Below, piece by piece: positions 24,240-31,045 of a DNA stretch of 35,381 nucleotides. Each line of letters starts with the position of its first letter. The first letter of the stretch is position 1. The stretch is taken from assembly GCF_013385985.1 (NCBI RefSeq), contig NZ_JACAOY010000028.1, forward strand, positions 13,909 through 49,289, written 5' to 3'. The notes beneath the pieces were generated by a model. That model searched no databases. It saw nothing but the letters and a program-made list of their open reading frames with translations, and was not told the DNA's origin. The position numbers and the translations under genes were made by a program. The stretch is from Pseudomonas sp. B6002 (GTDB taxonomy: Bacteria; Pseudomonadota; Gammaproteobacteria; Pseudomonadales; Pseudomonadaceae).

Positions 24240-24962
24240 TTACCTCGCATCATGAAAAATCAGGCCGACGGCATGGCGCTGGCCACTGCGGATGCGGCTC
24301 ACACCGTGGCGCATGGCGACTCTACGGAGACCGCGCGGGCCCACGACCGGCCGCTGATTGACGGTAAACACCAGCCCATCGCCCTGACGCAGCGGGATGA
24401 CTTCGGCGCGCTGGCCTTGGGATGAACGCTCGGTCATGACGAACTCGCCGCCGACAAAATCGCGGCCAGGCTGCGACAGTAGGATCGCCACCTGGAGCGG
24501 GAAGACATGCTCGCCGTAGAGGTCCTGATGCAGGCAGTTGTAGTCACCGGCGCCATACTTGAGGATCAACGGGGTAGGGCGGGCCTGGCCTGCGACATGG
24601 CAGTGGCGCAGGAACTCGTTCAGTTCGCTTGGGTACTGCACGTCGAGGCCCAGCTGGAGGTTCCAGGCATTGGCAATCGGGGCGAGACCTGTGTAGAGCG
24701 CGTGCCGCAGTTGCTCAAGCAACGGCGGCAAGGGGTAGGCAAAGTATTTGTACTCGCCGCGCCCGAACCCATGCCGCGCCATCACCACCCGCGAGCGATA
24801 ACCGGCTTCTTGCGCATAGAGCGCGGCGAGCGCCTCGCACTGTTGGGCTGTCAGCAGCGCGGGCAGCACCGCGTTTCCGTGGGCTTCAAGCTCACGGGCG
24901 ATGCGGCTCCAGTCGTGCGCGGGGGCGTTGTCTCTGGGGGTGTGCATGGCCTTGACGCTCAT
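24240..24962 (-). CDS. 2OG-Fe(II) oxygenase
   Basis: This 240-residue enzyme of the double-stranded beta-helix 2-oxoglutarate/Fe(II) family, prolyl-hydroxylase-like in layout, has an intact metal triad. It consists of H145-Q-D147 and distal H219 in M-R-H-G-V-S-R, with R223 or R225 likely binding 2-oxoglutarate. Such enzymes hydroxylate amino acids, peptides, small molecules or alkylated bases; the substrate is unknown. It heads a unit of four closely packed minus-strand genes (paralogue, Ada-type domain, EamA transporter). The start at 24962 has no clear ribosome site, and an in-frame ATG at 24947 preceded by AAGG is an alternative that would shorten it by five residues. Confidence 0.8.
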   Translation of the reverse strand: MSVKAMHTPRDNAPAHDWSRIARELEAHGNAVLPALLTAQQCEALAALYAQEAGYRSRVVMARHGFGRGEYKYFAYPLPPLLEQLRHALYTGLAPIANAWNLQLGLDVQYPSELNEFLRHCHVAGQARPTPLILKYGAGDYNCLHQDLYGEHVFPLQVAILLSQPGRDFVGGEFVMTERSSQGQRAEVIPLRQGDGLVFTVNQRPVVGPRGLRRVAMRHGVSRIRSGQRHAVGLIFHDAR

Positions 24963-25032
24963 CGGTGGGCAGATGAGCGGAGTCTAGGGGGCCTGTGCCG
25001 GCTTGGAACTCTGCGGCTTGCGGTCGAATTTT

Positions 25033-25896
25033 TTAACGGCGCAACTGCGCTTCACCTTCGATGCACGCCACCAGAAACTCCATCACCACTTTCACCAAGG
25101 GCGAGCGGCGCATGTCCGGGTACACGGTGAGCCAGATGTCCCGCATGGGGCCGTCGGTGGCGGTGGGCAAGCGGGTCAGCAGTGGGTCGTGGTCGCCCAC
25201 CAGGGTCGGTAGCACTACCGCGCCTACTTGGGCGCGGGCCGCCATTTGCTGGGTGACCAGTTCGCTGGCGGCAAACACGATGGGGCGCTGGCCGCGCAGT
25301 TGGTGCATCCAGGCCTGTTGGGGCAAGTGGTCACGGCTGCTGTCGTAGGCGATGAACACCCATTGAGCGGAAGGCTGTTGCGCTAATTCGGCAGCGCCGT
25401 ACAACCCGAAGCGCACCACGCCGACCTTGCGCCGTACCAGCGCGTCTTCATCGGGACGCACGGTGCGCAGGGCGATATCCGCCTCGCCTTTGTCCAACGC
25501 AGCCAGTTGGGTAGAGGGCATCAGCACCAGATTCAGCTGTGGGTACTGCGCGCGCAATCGCGCTACATGCGGTGCGATGCACTGGTTGGCGATGGACGGC
25601 GGGCAACTGACCCGCACCGTGCCGGCCATCTCGATGGAAGCGACCCGCGACAAGCGCATCACGTCGGTCGCCATTGCGTCCATGCCCGCCGCCAGTTCGG
25701 CCAACGCCAGGCCTTGTGCAGTGAGCGGGCGGCTGCGGGGCAGGCGGTCCACCAGTTTTACGCCCAGGGCTTTTTCCAATGCATCGACCCGGCGCCCCAC
25801 GGTGGCGTGTTCCACCTGCAACTCGCGGGCAGCCGCCGACAGCGACTGGGTACGCGCCAACACGGTGAAGTAATACAAGTCTTGCCAGTCGAACAT
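25033..25896 (-). CDS. LysR-family transcriptional regulator
   Basis: This 287-residue regulator has an N-terminal winged helix-turn-helix (residues 1-60: D-L-Y-Y-F-T-V-L-A, then S-L-S-A-A-A-R-E-L and V-G-R-R-V-D-A-L-E). It continues into a two-lobed inducer-binding domain (L-R-A-Q-Y-P-Q-L-N, then A-D-I-A-L-R). It belongs to the LysR subgroup in which the recognition helix reads H-A-T-V-G-R-R. The gene is divergent from the quinone oxidoreductase gene, with 102 bp between, the classical arrangement in which the LysR protein controls the neighbour and itself. The start was set at the Met before F-D-W-Q, which fits the family; the frame stays open upstream only because of the overlapping gene. 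Confidence 0.88.
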   Translation of the reverse strand: MFDWQDLYYFTVLARTQSLSAAARELQVEHATVGRRVDALEKALGVKLVDRLPRSRPLTAQGLALAELAAGMDAMATDVMRLSRVASIEMAGTVRVSCPPSIANQCIAPHVARLRAQYPQLNLVLMPSTQLAALDKGEADIALRTVRPDEDALVRRKVGVVRFGLYGAAELAQQPSAQWVFIAYDSSRDHLPQQAWMHQLRGQRPIVFAASELVTQQMAARAQVGAVVLPTLVGDHDPLLTRLPTATDGPMRDIWLTVYPDMRRSPLVKVVMEFLVACIEGEAQLRR

Positions 25897-25998
25897 CGGG
25901 GTATTTCCGCACAGAGGCTGGGAGAGATTGGGGAATTTTCCTACTGATAGGCTCCTTTTACCATGGCCGCTTCCCAGAGCAAACGGAGTTGTTGCCCG

Positions 25999-26997
25999 AT
26001 GAAAGCCATCACCTTGCAAGCCTATGGCGGCCCTGAAGTCGCCCCGTTGCGCCACGATGTTCCCAAACCCGAGGTCACCCCGGGGCATGTGCTGATCAAA
26101 GTCGCCTGCGCCGGGATCAACTTCATGGACATTCATACGCGCCAGGGCAAATACGCCCAGTCGGTGACCTACCCGGTGCGCCTGCCGTGTACGTTGGGCA
26201 TGGAAGGCGCCGGCGTGGTGGTGGACGTGGGCGCCGGTGTGAGCCACCTGGCCGTAGGCGACCGGGTGGCGTGGTGCATTGCCTGGGGCGCGTATGCCGA
26301 ATACGCCAACATCATGGCCGACAAAGTGGCGCAGATTCCCAGCGAAATCACGTTCGATCAGGCGGCTGCCGCGATGTTCCAGGGCTGCACGGCCCACTAC
26401 CTGATTGATGACGTGGCGCGTTTGCAGGCCGGCGACACCTGCCTGATTCATGCCGCGTCTGGCAGCATCGGCCAATTACTCGTACAAATGGCCAACCGCT
26501 TGGGCGCCACCGTGTTCACCACTGGCAGCACCGCCGAAAAATGCGCGATAGCGCTTCAGCGCGGCGCCCACCAGGCCTGGACCTATGACGGCTTTGCCGA
26601 CCGGGTGGTGGACGCCACAGCGGGGCGCGGCGTGGATGTGGTGTTCGACTCGGTGGGCAAAACCACCCTGCGTGACAGTTTCCGCGCCTGCCGGACCCGC
26701 GGGTTGATCGTCAATTACGGCAACGTCTCGGGCTCGCTGACCGACCTGGACCCGATTGAACTGGGTGAAGCGGGTTCGTTGTTCCTGACCCGCCCACGGC
26801 TGGCCGACCACATGGCCGACGGCGCCACCGTGCAACGGCGTGCCAATGCGGTGTTTGCGGCGATGCTGGAAGGGTCGCTCAGTGTGGACATCGAAGGGCA
26901 TTACAGCCTGGAAACGGTGCAGCAGGTGCACGCACGGATCGAAGCCCGGCAACAGATCGGCAAGGCCGTGCTGTGGATCGACCGCGACCTGCATTAA
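25999..26997 (+). CDS. NADPH:quinone oxidoreductase, zinc-independent MDR family
   Basis: This 332-residue cytoplasmic enzyme resembles QorA-type quinone or enone reductases. The N-terminal GroES-like domain includes V-A-C-A-G-I-N-F-M-D-I and G-M-E-G-A-G-V-V. The Rossmann domain has a modified dinucleotide motif H-A-A-S-G-S-I-G-Q-L-L near residue 155 (usually AAGGVG). The zinc ligands of alcohol dehydrogenases are absent. It probably reduces quinones or activated alkenes with NADPH. The ATG at 25999 has CGGAG upstream. It is divergently transcribed from a LysR gene and is followed by a hairpin at 27012-27034. Confidence 0.88.
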   Translation: MKAITLQAYGGPEVAPLRHDVPKPEVTPGHVLIKVACAGINFMDIHTRQGKYAQSVTYPVRLPCTLGMEGAGVVVDVGAGVSHLAVGDRVAWCIAWGAYAEYANIMADKVAQIPSEITFDQAAAAMFQGCTAHYLIDDVARLQAGDTCLIHAASGSIGQLLVQMANRLGATVFTTGSTAEKCAIALQRGAHQAWTYDGFADRVVDATAGRGVDVVFDSVGKTTLRDSFRACRTRGLIVNYGNVSGSLTDLDPIELGEAGSLFLTRPRLADHMADGATVQRRANAVFAAMLEGSLSVDIEGHYSLETVQQVHARIEARQQIGKAVLWIDRDLH

Positions 26998-27006
26998 TCA
27001 CAGGCG

Positions 27007-27034
27007 AAAAAAAACCGGCTGATCAGGCCGGTTT
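27007..27034 (-). terminator. Rho-independent terminator of the repeat-protein gene
   Basis: AAACCGGC (27012-27019) pairs with GCCGGTTT (27027-27034) around a 7-nt loop. On the minus strand the stem is followed by a run of eight T residues (27014-27007), a textbook terminator 25 bp after the stop of the repeat-protein gene. For the plus-strand oxidoreductase gene it could act weakly, because a short TTT ends the stem. Confidence 0.8.
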
Positions 27035-27058
27035 GGGGCACCTCGCCAACGGCGAGGG

Positions 27059-27445
27059 TTATGCGTTGTTGCTGTGCAGACGATCAGAACCACCTTCGGC
27101 CAGGCCACGTTCCTGCAGACGATCAGCACCGCCTTCAGCCAGGCCACGTTCTTGCAGACGATCAGCACCGCCTTCGGCCAGGCCACGTTCTTGCAGACGA
27201 TCAGCACCGCCTTCGGCCAGGCCACGTTCTTGCAGACGGTCAGCACCGCCTTCAGCGACACGACGTTCCAGCAAGCGATCAGAACCGCCTTCGGCAACGC
27301 GGTTACCTTGCAGGCGGTCGGCACCACCCTCGGCCACGCGGCTGTCCATCAGGCGATCTGCGCCGCCTTCAGCGACAACAGGGTGAGCAAAAGCGTTGGC
27401 AGCGAGTACCGAGAAAGCGAGGCTAAGCAGGATTTGGCGTTTCAT
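27059..27445 (-). CDS. Secreted protein of eight 13-residue tandem repeats
   Basis: This 128-residue protein has a signal peptide (residues 1-20, ANAFA|HPV). Everything after residue 23 is made of repeats: eight units of 13 residues with consensus (V/L)-A-E-G-G-A-D-R-L-Q-E-R-G. The last unit ends in SNNA. The units are hydrophilic, glycine-rich and lack cysteine or aromatic residues, so a disordered or repetitive extended structure is likely. Small repeat proteins with V-A-E-G-G-S-D-R-L units occur in Pseudomonas and are sometimes labelled phage infection protein, but I know of no evidence for that function. GGAG nine bases before the ATG fixes the start. It sits alone with its own terminator. 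The reverse strand over the repeat is also free of stops, which is a by-product of the repeat. Confidence 0.88.
   Translation of the reverse strand: MKRQILLSLAFSVLAANAFAHPVVAEGGADRLMDSRVAEGGADRLQGNRVAEGGSDRLLERRVAEGGADRLQERGLAEGGADRLQERGLAEGGADRLQERGLAEGGADRLQERGLAEGGSDRLHSNNA
27065..27376. repeat. 39-bp tandem repeat array, eight units
   Basis: Eight in-frame 39-bp units encode the repeat protein. The units at 27160-27198 and 27199-27237 are identical, the one at 27121-27159 differs at one base and that at 27082-27120 at three. Units toward 27376 are more diverged. The gradient points to recent duplication at the C-terminal-coding end, so copy number probably varies between strains. Confidence 0.92.
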
Positions 27446-27590
27446 GGTTGTGTGCTCCGAGTGTTTAAGTAGGTTGCTGCTGGGTATGGGTTTGATGGTA
27501 CGCGTTGGATTTTTTAAGAGAACTTCATTGCACTGATGGTGACTATCGACGCCAGCGATGGCCCGTTTCAGGGGGCCATCGTGGTGCACG

Positions 27591-28313
27591 TCATGGCATC
27601 TGCGGCAGTTCTTGCGGGCGCAGGTCGAACACCAGCACCTCGGCGTCCCCGCCGCCGCCGAGGCGGATCTGGCGTTCATCCCGTACACGGGCGCCGTCAC
27701 CTTCCTGCAAGCGCTGGCCGTTGACCTCGACGCTGCCCCGGGCCACATGGATGTACACGTGGCGGTCTGGCGCCAGGTCCAGGCTCGCGGTTTCGCTGCC
27801 GTTGAACAGCCCGGCATACACCCGCGCATCCTGGCGAACATGCAGCGACCCCTCGGCGCCATCCGGCGAGATGATCAACTGCAAGCGCCCGCGTTTTTGC
27901 GCTTCGCTGAAGTGCTCCTGTTGGTAGCGCGGTTCTGCGCCGGCCACGTTCGGCACGATCCAGATCTGCAGGAAGTGCACGCCACGGCTTTGGCTGTGAT
28001 TGAACTCGCTGTGGGCCACGCCGCTGCCGGCGCTCATCAGTTGCACGTCACCCGGGCGGATCACCGAACCGGTGCCCAGGGTGTCCTTGTGTTCCAGGGC
28101 GCCTTCAAGCACATAGGAGAAGATCTCCATGTCGCGGTGCGGGTGCTGGCCGAAGCCTTTGCCGGCCGCCACGCGGTCATCGTTGATCACCAGCAGGTCG
28201 GAAAAACCCTGCTCGCTGGGGTTCCAGTAGTTGGCGAACGAGAAGGTGTGGAACGACTTCAACCAACCGTGATTGGCGGCGCCGCGTTCGGAAGCTTTGC
28301 GAAGGGTCAGCAT
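27591..28313 (-). CDS. Pirin-family protein, YhhW quercetinase-like
   Basis: This 240-residue bicupin protein keeps the metal ligands of E. coli YhhW at the same numbers: H57 and H59 in Q-H-P-H-R-D, H101 and E103 in V-A-H-S-E. The opening A-S-E-R-G-A-A-N-H-G-W-L-K-S-F-H-T-F-S-F is the pirin hallmark. YhhW cleaves quercetin with oxygen in vitro; the physiological substrate of bacterial pirins is generally unclear and some have regulatory roles. The gene is divergent from the GlxA-type regulator, with 180 bp between, so that regulator may control it. Confidence 0.92.
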   Translation of the reverse strand: MLTLRKASERGAANHGWLKSFHTFSFANYWNPSEQGFSDLLVINDDRVAAGKGFGQHPHRDMEIFSYVLEGALEHKDTLGTGSVIRPGDVQLMSAGSGVAHSEFNHSQSRGVHFLQIWIVPNVAGAEPRYQQEHFSEAQKRGRLQLIISPDGAEGSLHVRQDARVYAGLFNGSETASLDLAPDRHVYIHVARGSVEVNGQRLQEGDGARVRDERQIRLGGGGDAEVLVFDLRPQELPQMP

Positions 28314-28493
28314 GGTCTTGTCCTCAAGTGAGCGGGGTCTGCGAGATGCAGGTCGCTTGCGTTGAGAAGAAGGTTAATGGTTACGGATAAATTCATTAAG
28401 AAGCTGAAATCTGAATAACTGTCTCGTTAAAGTTGACAGTAAAAGGCATGCCATAATGTCCGCCGCTTTCCTTGACGATGGACCTTGCTCCTT

Positions 28494-29444
28494 ATGAAAA
28501 CCGTGGCCATGGCGCTGTTCCCCGACTTCCTCCTGCTCGACATGGCCGGCCCGCTCGAAGTGTTTTCCATTGCCAACCGCTACCTGCCGCAGGCCGACCA
28601 CTACCAGATCCTCACCCTCGGCATCGAGCCCGGGCCGCTGCGTGCCTCCAACGGTGTGAGCGTGCAGCCCGACCTGCTGCTTGAGCAGGCGGCTGATGAC
28701 TATGACCTCCTGCTGATCCCCGGTGGCCCCGGCGCCTACAACGAATGCCACCCGGCGTTGCTGCCCTGGTTGAAAGCCGCCGCACCCCGGGCCCGGCGCT
28801 TCGGTTCGATCTGCACCGGCGCCTTTGTGCTCGGGCATGCCGGTTTGCTCGACGGGCACCGCGTGACCACCCACTGGCACTACACCGAGCGCCTGATCAA
28901 GGCGTTCCCCAAGGCGATCGTCGAGACCGATCGCATCTACCTGCAGGACGGTCGGCTGATCACGTCGGGTGGCGTCACGGCCGGCATCGACCTGGCGCTG
29001 TCCATCGTCGCCCAGGACCACGGCAAGGCGGTGGCGGTGGAGGTGGCCAAAGTGCTGCTGGTGGTGATGAAACGCCAGGGTGGCCAGGCGCAGTTCAGCC
29101 CGATGACCGCCGCCGTGGCACCCCATGAAAGCGCGATCACCCGGGCGCAGAACCAGGTGCTGGCGCAGTTGGACCAGCCGTTCACCATTGAGTCGATGGC
29201 CGCATTGGCCGGCATGAGCCCACGCCACTTTGCGCGGATGTTCACCAAGGAAGTGCAAATGACGCCCATGGCCTTCCTGCAAGGTGCGCGCATCGACCGC
29301 GCCCGGCACCTGCTGGAAACCACCGACCTGCCGCTCAAGACCGTGGCGTTCCACGCAGGCTTTGGCAGCGTGCGCTACATGCGCTTTCTGTTCAGTGACA
29401 AGCTCGGCCTGAACCCGACCCAGTACCGACAACAGTTCAGTTAA
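28494..29444 (+). CDS. GlxA-family regulator (DJ-1/PfpI domain plus AraC domain)
   Basis: This 316-residue transcription factor has an N-terminal DJ-1/PfpI-like domain (residues about 1-170) with the nucleophile-elbow region S-I-C-T-G-A-F-V-L-G. A C-terminal AraC DNA-binding domain carries two helix-turn-helix motifs (M-A-A-L-A-G-M-S-P-R-H-F-A-R, then V-A-F-H-A-G-F-G-S-V-R-Y-M-R). GlxA-type proteins in Pseudomonas control genes for amines, amino acids and quaternary ammonium compounds such as GbdR, CdhR and ArgR; the ligand here is unknown. It is divergent from the pirin gene. The start at 28494 matches the family N terminus M-K-T-V-A-M-A-L-F-P-D-F. Confidence 0.9.
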   Translation: MKTVAMALFPDFLLLDMAGPLEVFSIANRYLPQADHYQILTLGIEPGPLRASNGVSVQPDLLLEQAADDYDLLLIPGGPGAYNECHPALLPWLKAAAPRARRFGSICTGAFVLGHAGLLDGHRVTTHWHYTERLIKAFPKAIVETDRIYLQDGRLITSGGVTAGIDLALSIVAQDHGKAVAVEVAKVLLVVMKRQGGQAQFSPMTAAVAPHESAITRAQNQVLAQLDQPFTIESMAALAGMSPRHFARMFTKEVQMTPMAFLQGARIDRARHLLETTDLPLKTVAFHAGFGSVRYMRFLFSDKLGLNPTQYRQQFS

Positions 29445-29593
29445 CGACAGGATGTCCGTCTGGGGCACCCGAATGTCCGTGTCGCTCCCCCTGCCAGCAT
29501 TGTCCTGTCACGACAGGCTGGCAAGATAGCCACAGGCCCACGGAAAAGGATGCGCAGCCGCCCAAGGCCGGGCGTTCCAGCGCTTTTACATAG

Positions 29594-31045
29594 ATGAATA
29601 ATCCTCACTCGGTGAGCTTCGGCCCCTACATCTTTCATCCTCAGCAACGCTTGGTCAGCAAGGCCGGCTGGCCGGTGCCATTGGGTGGGCGTGCGGTGGA
29701 CATTCTCGCGGTGCTGCTGGAGGCGCCAGGCCAATTTGTCAGCAAGCAGACGCTGATTGCCCGGGTCTGGCCGAGCAGCGTGGTGGAAGAAAACAACCTG
29801 CGGGTGCACATCGCGGCCTTGCGCCGGGCCTTGACCGGCCACCCCTATATCCTTAACGAACCGCAACGCGGCTACTGCTTTGCAGCGCCGCAGCAAGACG
29901 TGCTGCCCGCGGCGGCGCCTCGGCATAACCTGATGGCGCGGCTCAGCCCGGTGATCGGTCGTGACGAGTTGCTGGGAACGCTGGCACGGCGCCTGTCGGG
30001 GCAACGCTTGATGACCCTCACCGGTTGCGCGGGAGTGGGCAAGAGCACCCTGGCGCTGGCCCTGGCCGAACGGGTCTTGCCGCGATACCGCGACGGCGTC
30101 TGGTGGGTGGACCTGGCGACAGTCGACGCGCCCACCCAGATGCTGCGCCACCTGGCCAGCGCCCTGCACCTGCAACCCTGTGGCAGCGCCACCGACCTGT
30201 GCCAGCAGCTCGCGACGCGCCAGCTGTTGCTGGTGCTCGACGGTGCGGATTTGTTGCTCGGTGCCTGCCGTCACCTGGTGCGTGCCCTGCGGGATAAGGC
30301 GCCTCAGGTCAGCGTGGTGTTGAGCAGTCGCGAAGCTTTGCAGGTGCCGGGCGAATGGGTGCAACCCGTACCGCGCCTGGCTGTGCCGGCGCCCTCGGCG
30401 TGGGCCAGTGTCGAGCAGGCCATGGATTACCCGGCGGTGCAGGTGTTCGTTGCACGCGTACGCGCCGCGCAACAAGGCTTTGCCCTGCGACCGCAGGAAC
30501 TGGCCCCGCTGCGCGATATCTGCCGGCGCCTTGATGGCATCCCGCTGGCCCTCGAATTGGCGGCCGCCCAGGTGAGTGCCCTGGGTGTGCACGGCGTACA
30601 CGCACAATTGCAGCAAGGCTTGCAGCTGCTGACCCGTGGCCGCCGCACGGCGGTTGAGCGGCACCAGTCCTTCACGGCCGCCCTGGATTGGACGTACGAG
30701 CGCCTGAGCTTGCCGGAGCGTTGGCTGTTCCTGCAGATGGCGCTGTTCAAGATGGCGGTGACGTTGCCGGCCTTGAGCCGACTGGTCGCCGGCACCGAGC
30801 TGGAGCATGCCGACTTGTCTTACTTGCTGGGGCGCCTGGCGGGTACTTCTTTGCTGACCGTGGAACCCGGCCCCGGGCCTACGCGCTACCGCCTGCTCAA
30901 CAGTGTGCGCAGCTACGCCCTGGCGCAGTTGCGCAACCCCGAGCAAGTGGCGCGCCTGCAACAAGGCTATGGGCATTACCTGGGGCCGTTTTCAGGCCGG
31001 CCGTTTGTCTTGCAGCTCGTCGAGCAGGCGGCGTGCGCGAGTTAG
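29594..31045 (+). CDS. Winged-helix/NB-ARC ATPase regulator, apparently C-terminally truncated
   Basis: This 483-residue protein has an OmpR-type winged helix at the N terminus (residues about 1-100: G-G-R-A-V-D-I-L, N-N-L-R-V-H-I-A-A-L-R-R-A-L, Q-R-G-Y). An NB-ARC-like ATPase follows, with Walker A G144-C-A-G-V-G-K-S151 and Walker B Q-L-L-L-V-L-D. It closely resembles the convergent 920-residue paralogue but stops where that protein begins its long helical C-terminal half. Its last ~17 codons run through the complementary strand of the paralogue's 3' end, so the natural end appears lost, probably through a deletion. The ATPase and DNA-binding parts remain intact, so it could still work or could have lost sensing. 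Its ribosome site is weak. Confidence 0.75.
   Translation: MNNPHSVSFGPYIFHPQQRLVSKAGWPVPLGGRAVDILAVLLEAPGQFVSKQTLIARVWPSSVVEENNLRVHIAALRRALTGHPYILNEPQRGYCFAAPQQDVLPAAAPRHNLMARLSPVIGRDELLGTLARRLSGQRLMTLTGCAGVGKSTLALALAERVLPRYRDGVWWVDLATVDAPTQMLRHLASALHLQPCGSATDLCQQLATRQLLLVLDGADLLLGACRHLVRALRDKAPQVSVVLSSREALQVPGEWVQPVPRLAVPAPSAWASVEQAMDYPAVQVFVARVRAAQQGFALRPQELAPLRDICRRLDGIPLALELAAAQVSALGVHGVHAQLQQGLQLLTRGRRTAVERHQSFTAALDWTYERLSLPERWLFLQMALFKMAVTLPALSRLVAGTELEHADLSYLLGRLAGTSLLTVEPGPGPTRYRLLNSVRSYALAQLRNPEQVARLQQGYGHYLGPFSGRPFVLQLVEQAACAS

Noticed and set aside
27074-27472. Long open frames on the plus strand across the repeat array that look like a second repetitive protein.
   Set aside because: They arise because a 39-bp unit without stops is open in several frames. 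The minus-strand frame has the signal peptide, ribosome site and terminator.
28433-28457. TTGACA and CATAAT as a sigma-70 promoter for the GlxA-type gene.
   Set aside because: The hexamers are good individually, but the spacer is only 13 bases, too short for a normal promoter. A different minus-35 may be used.
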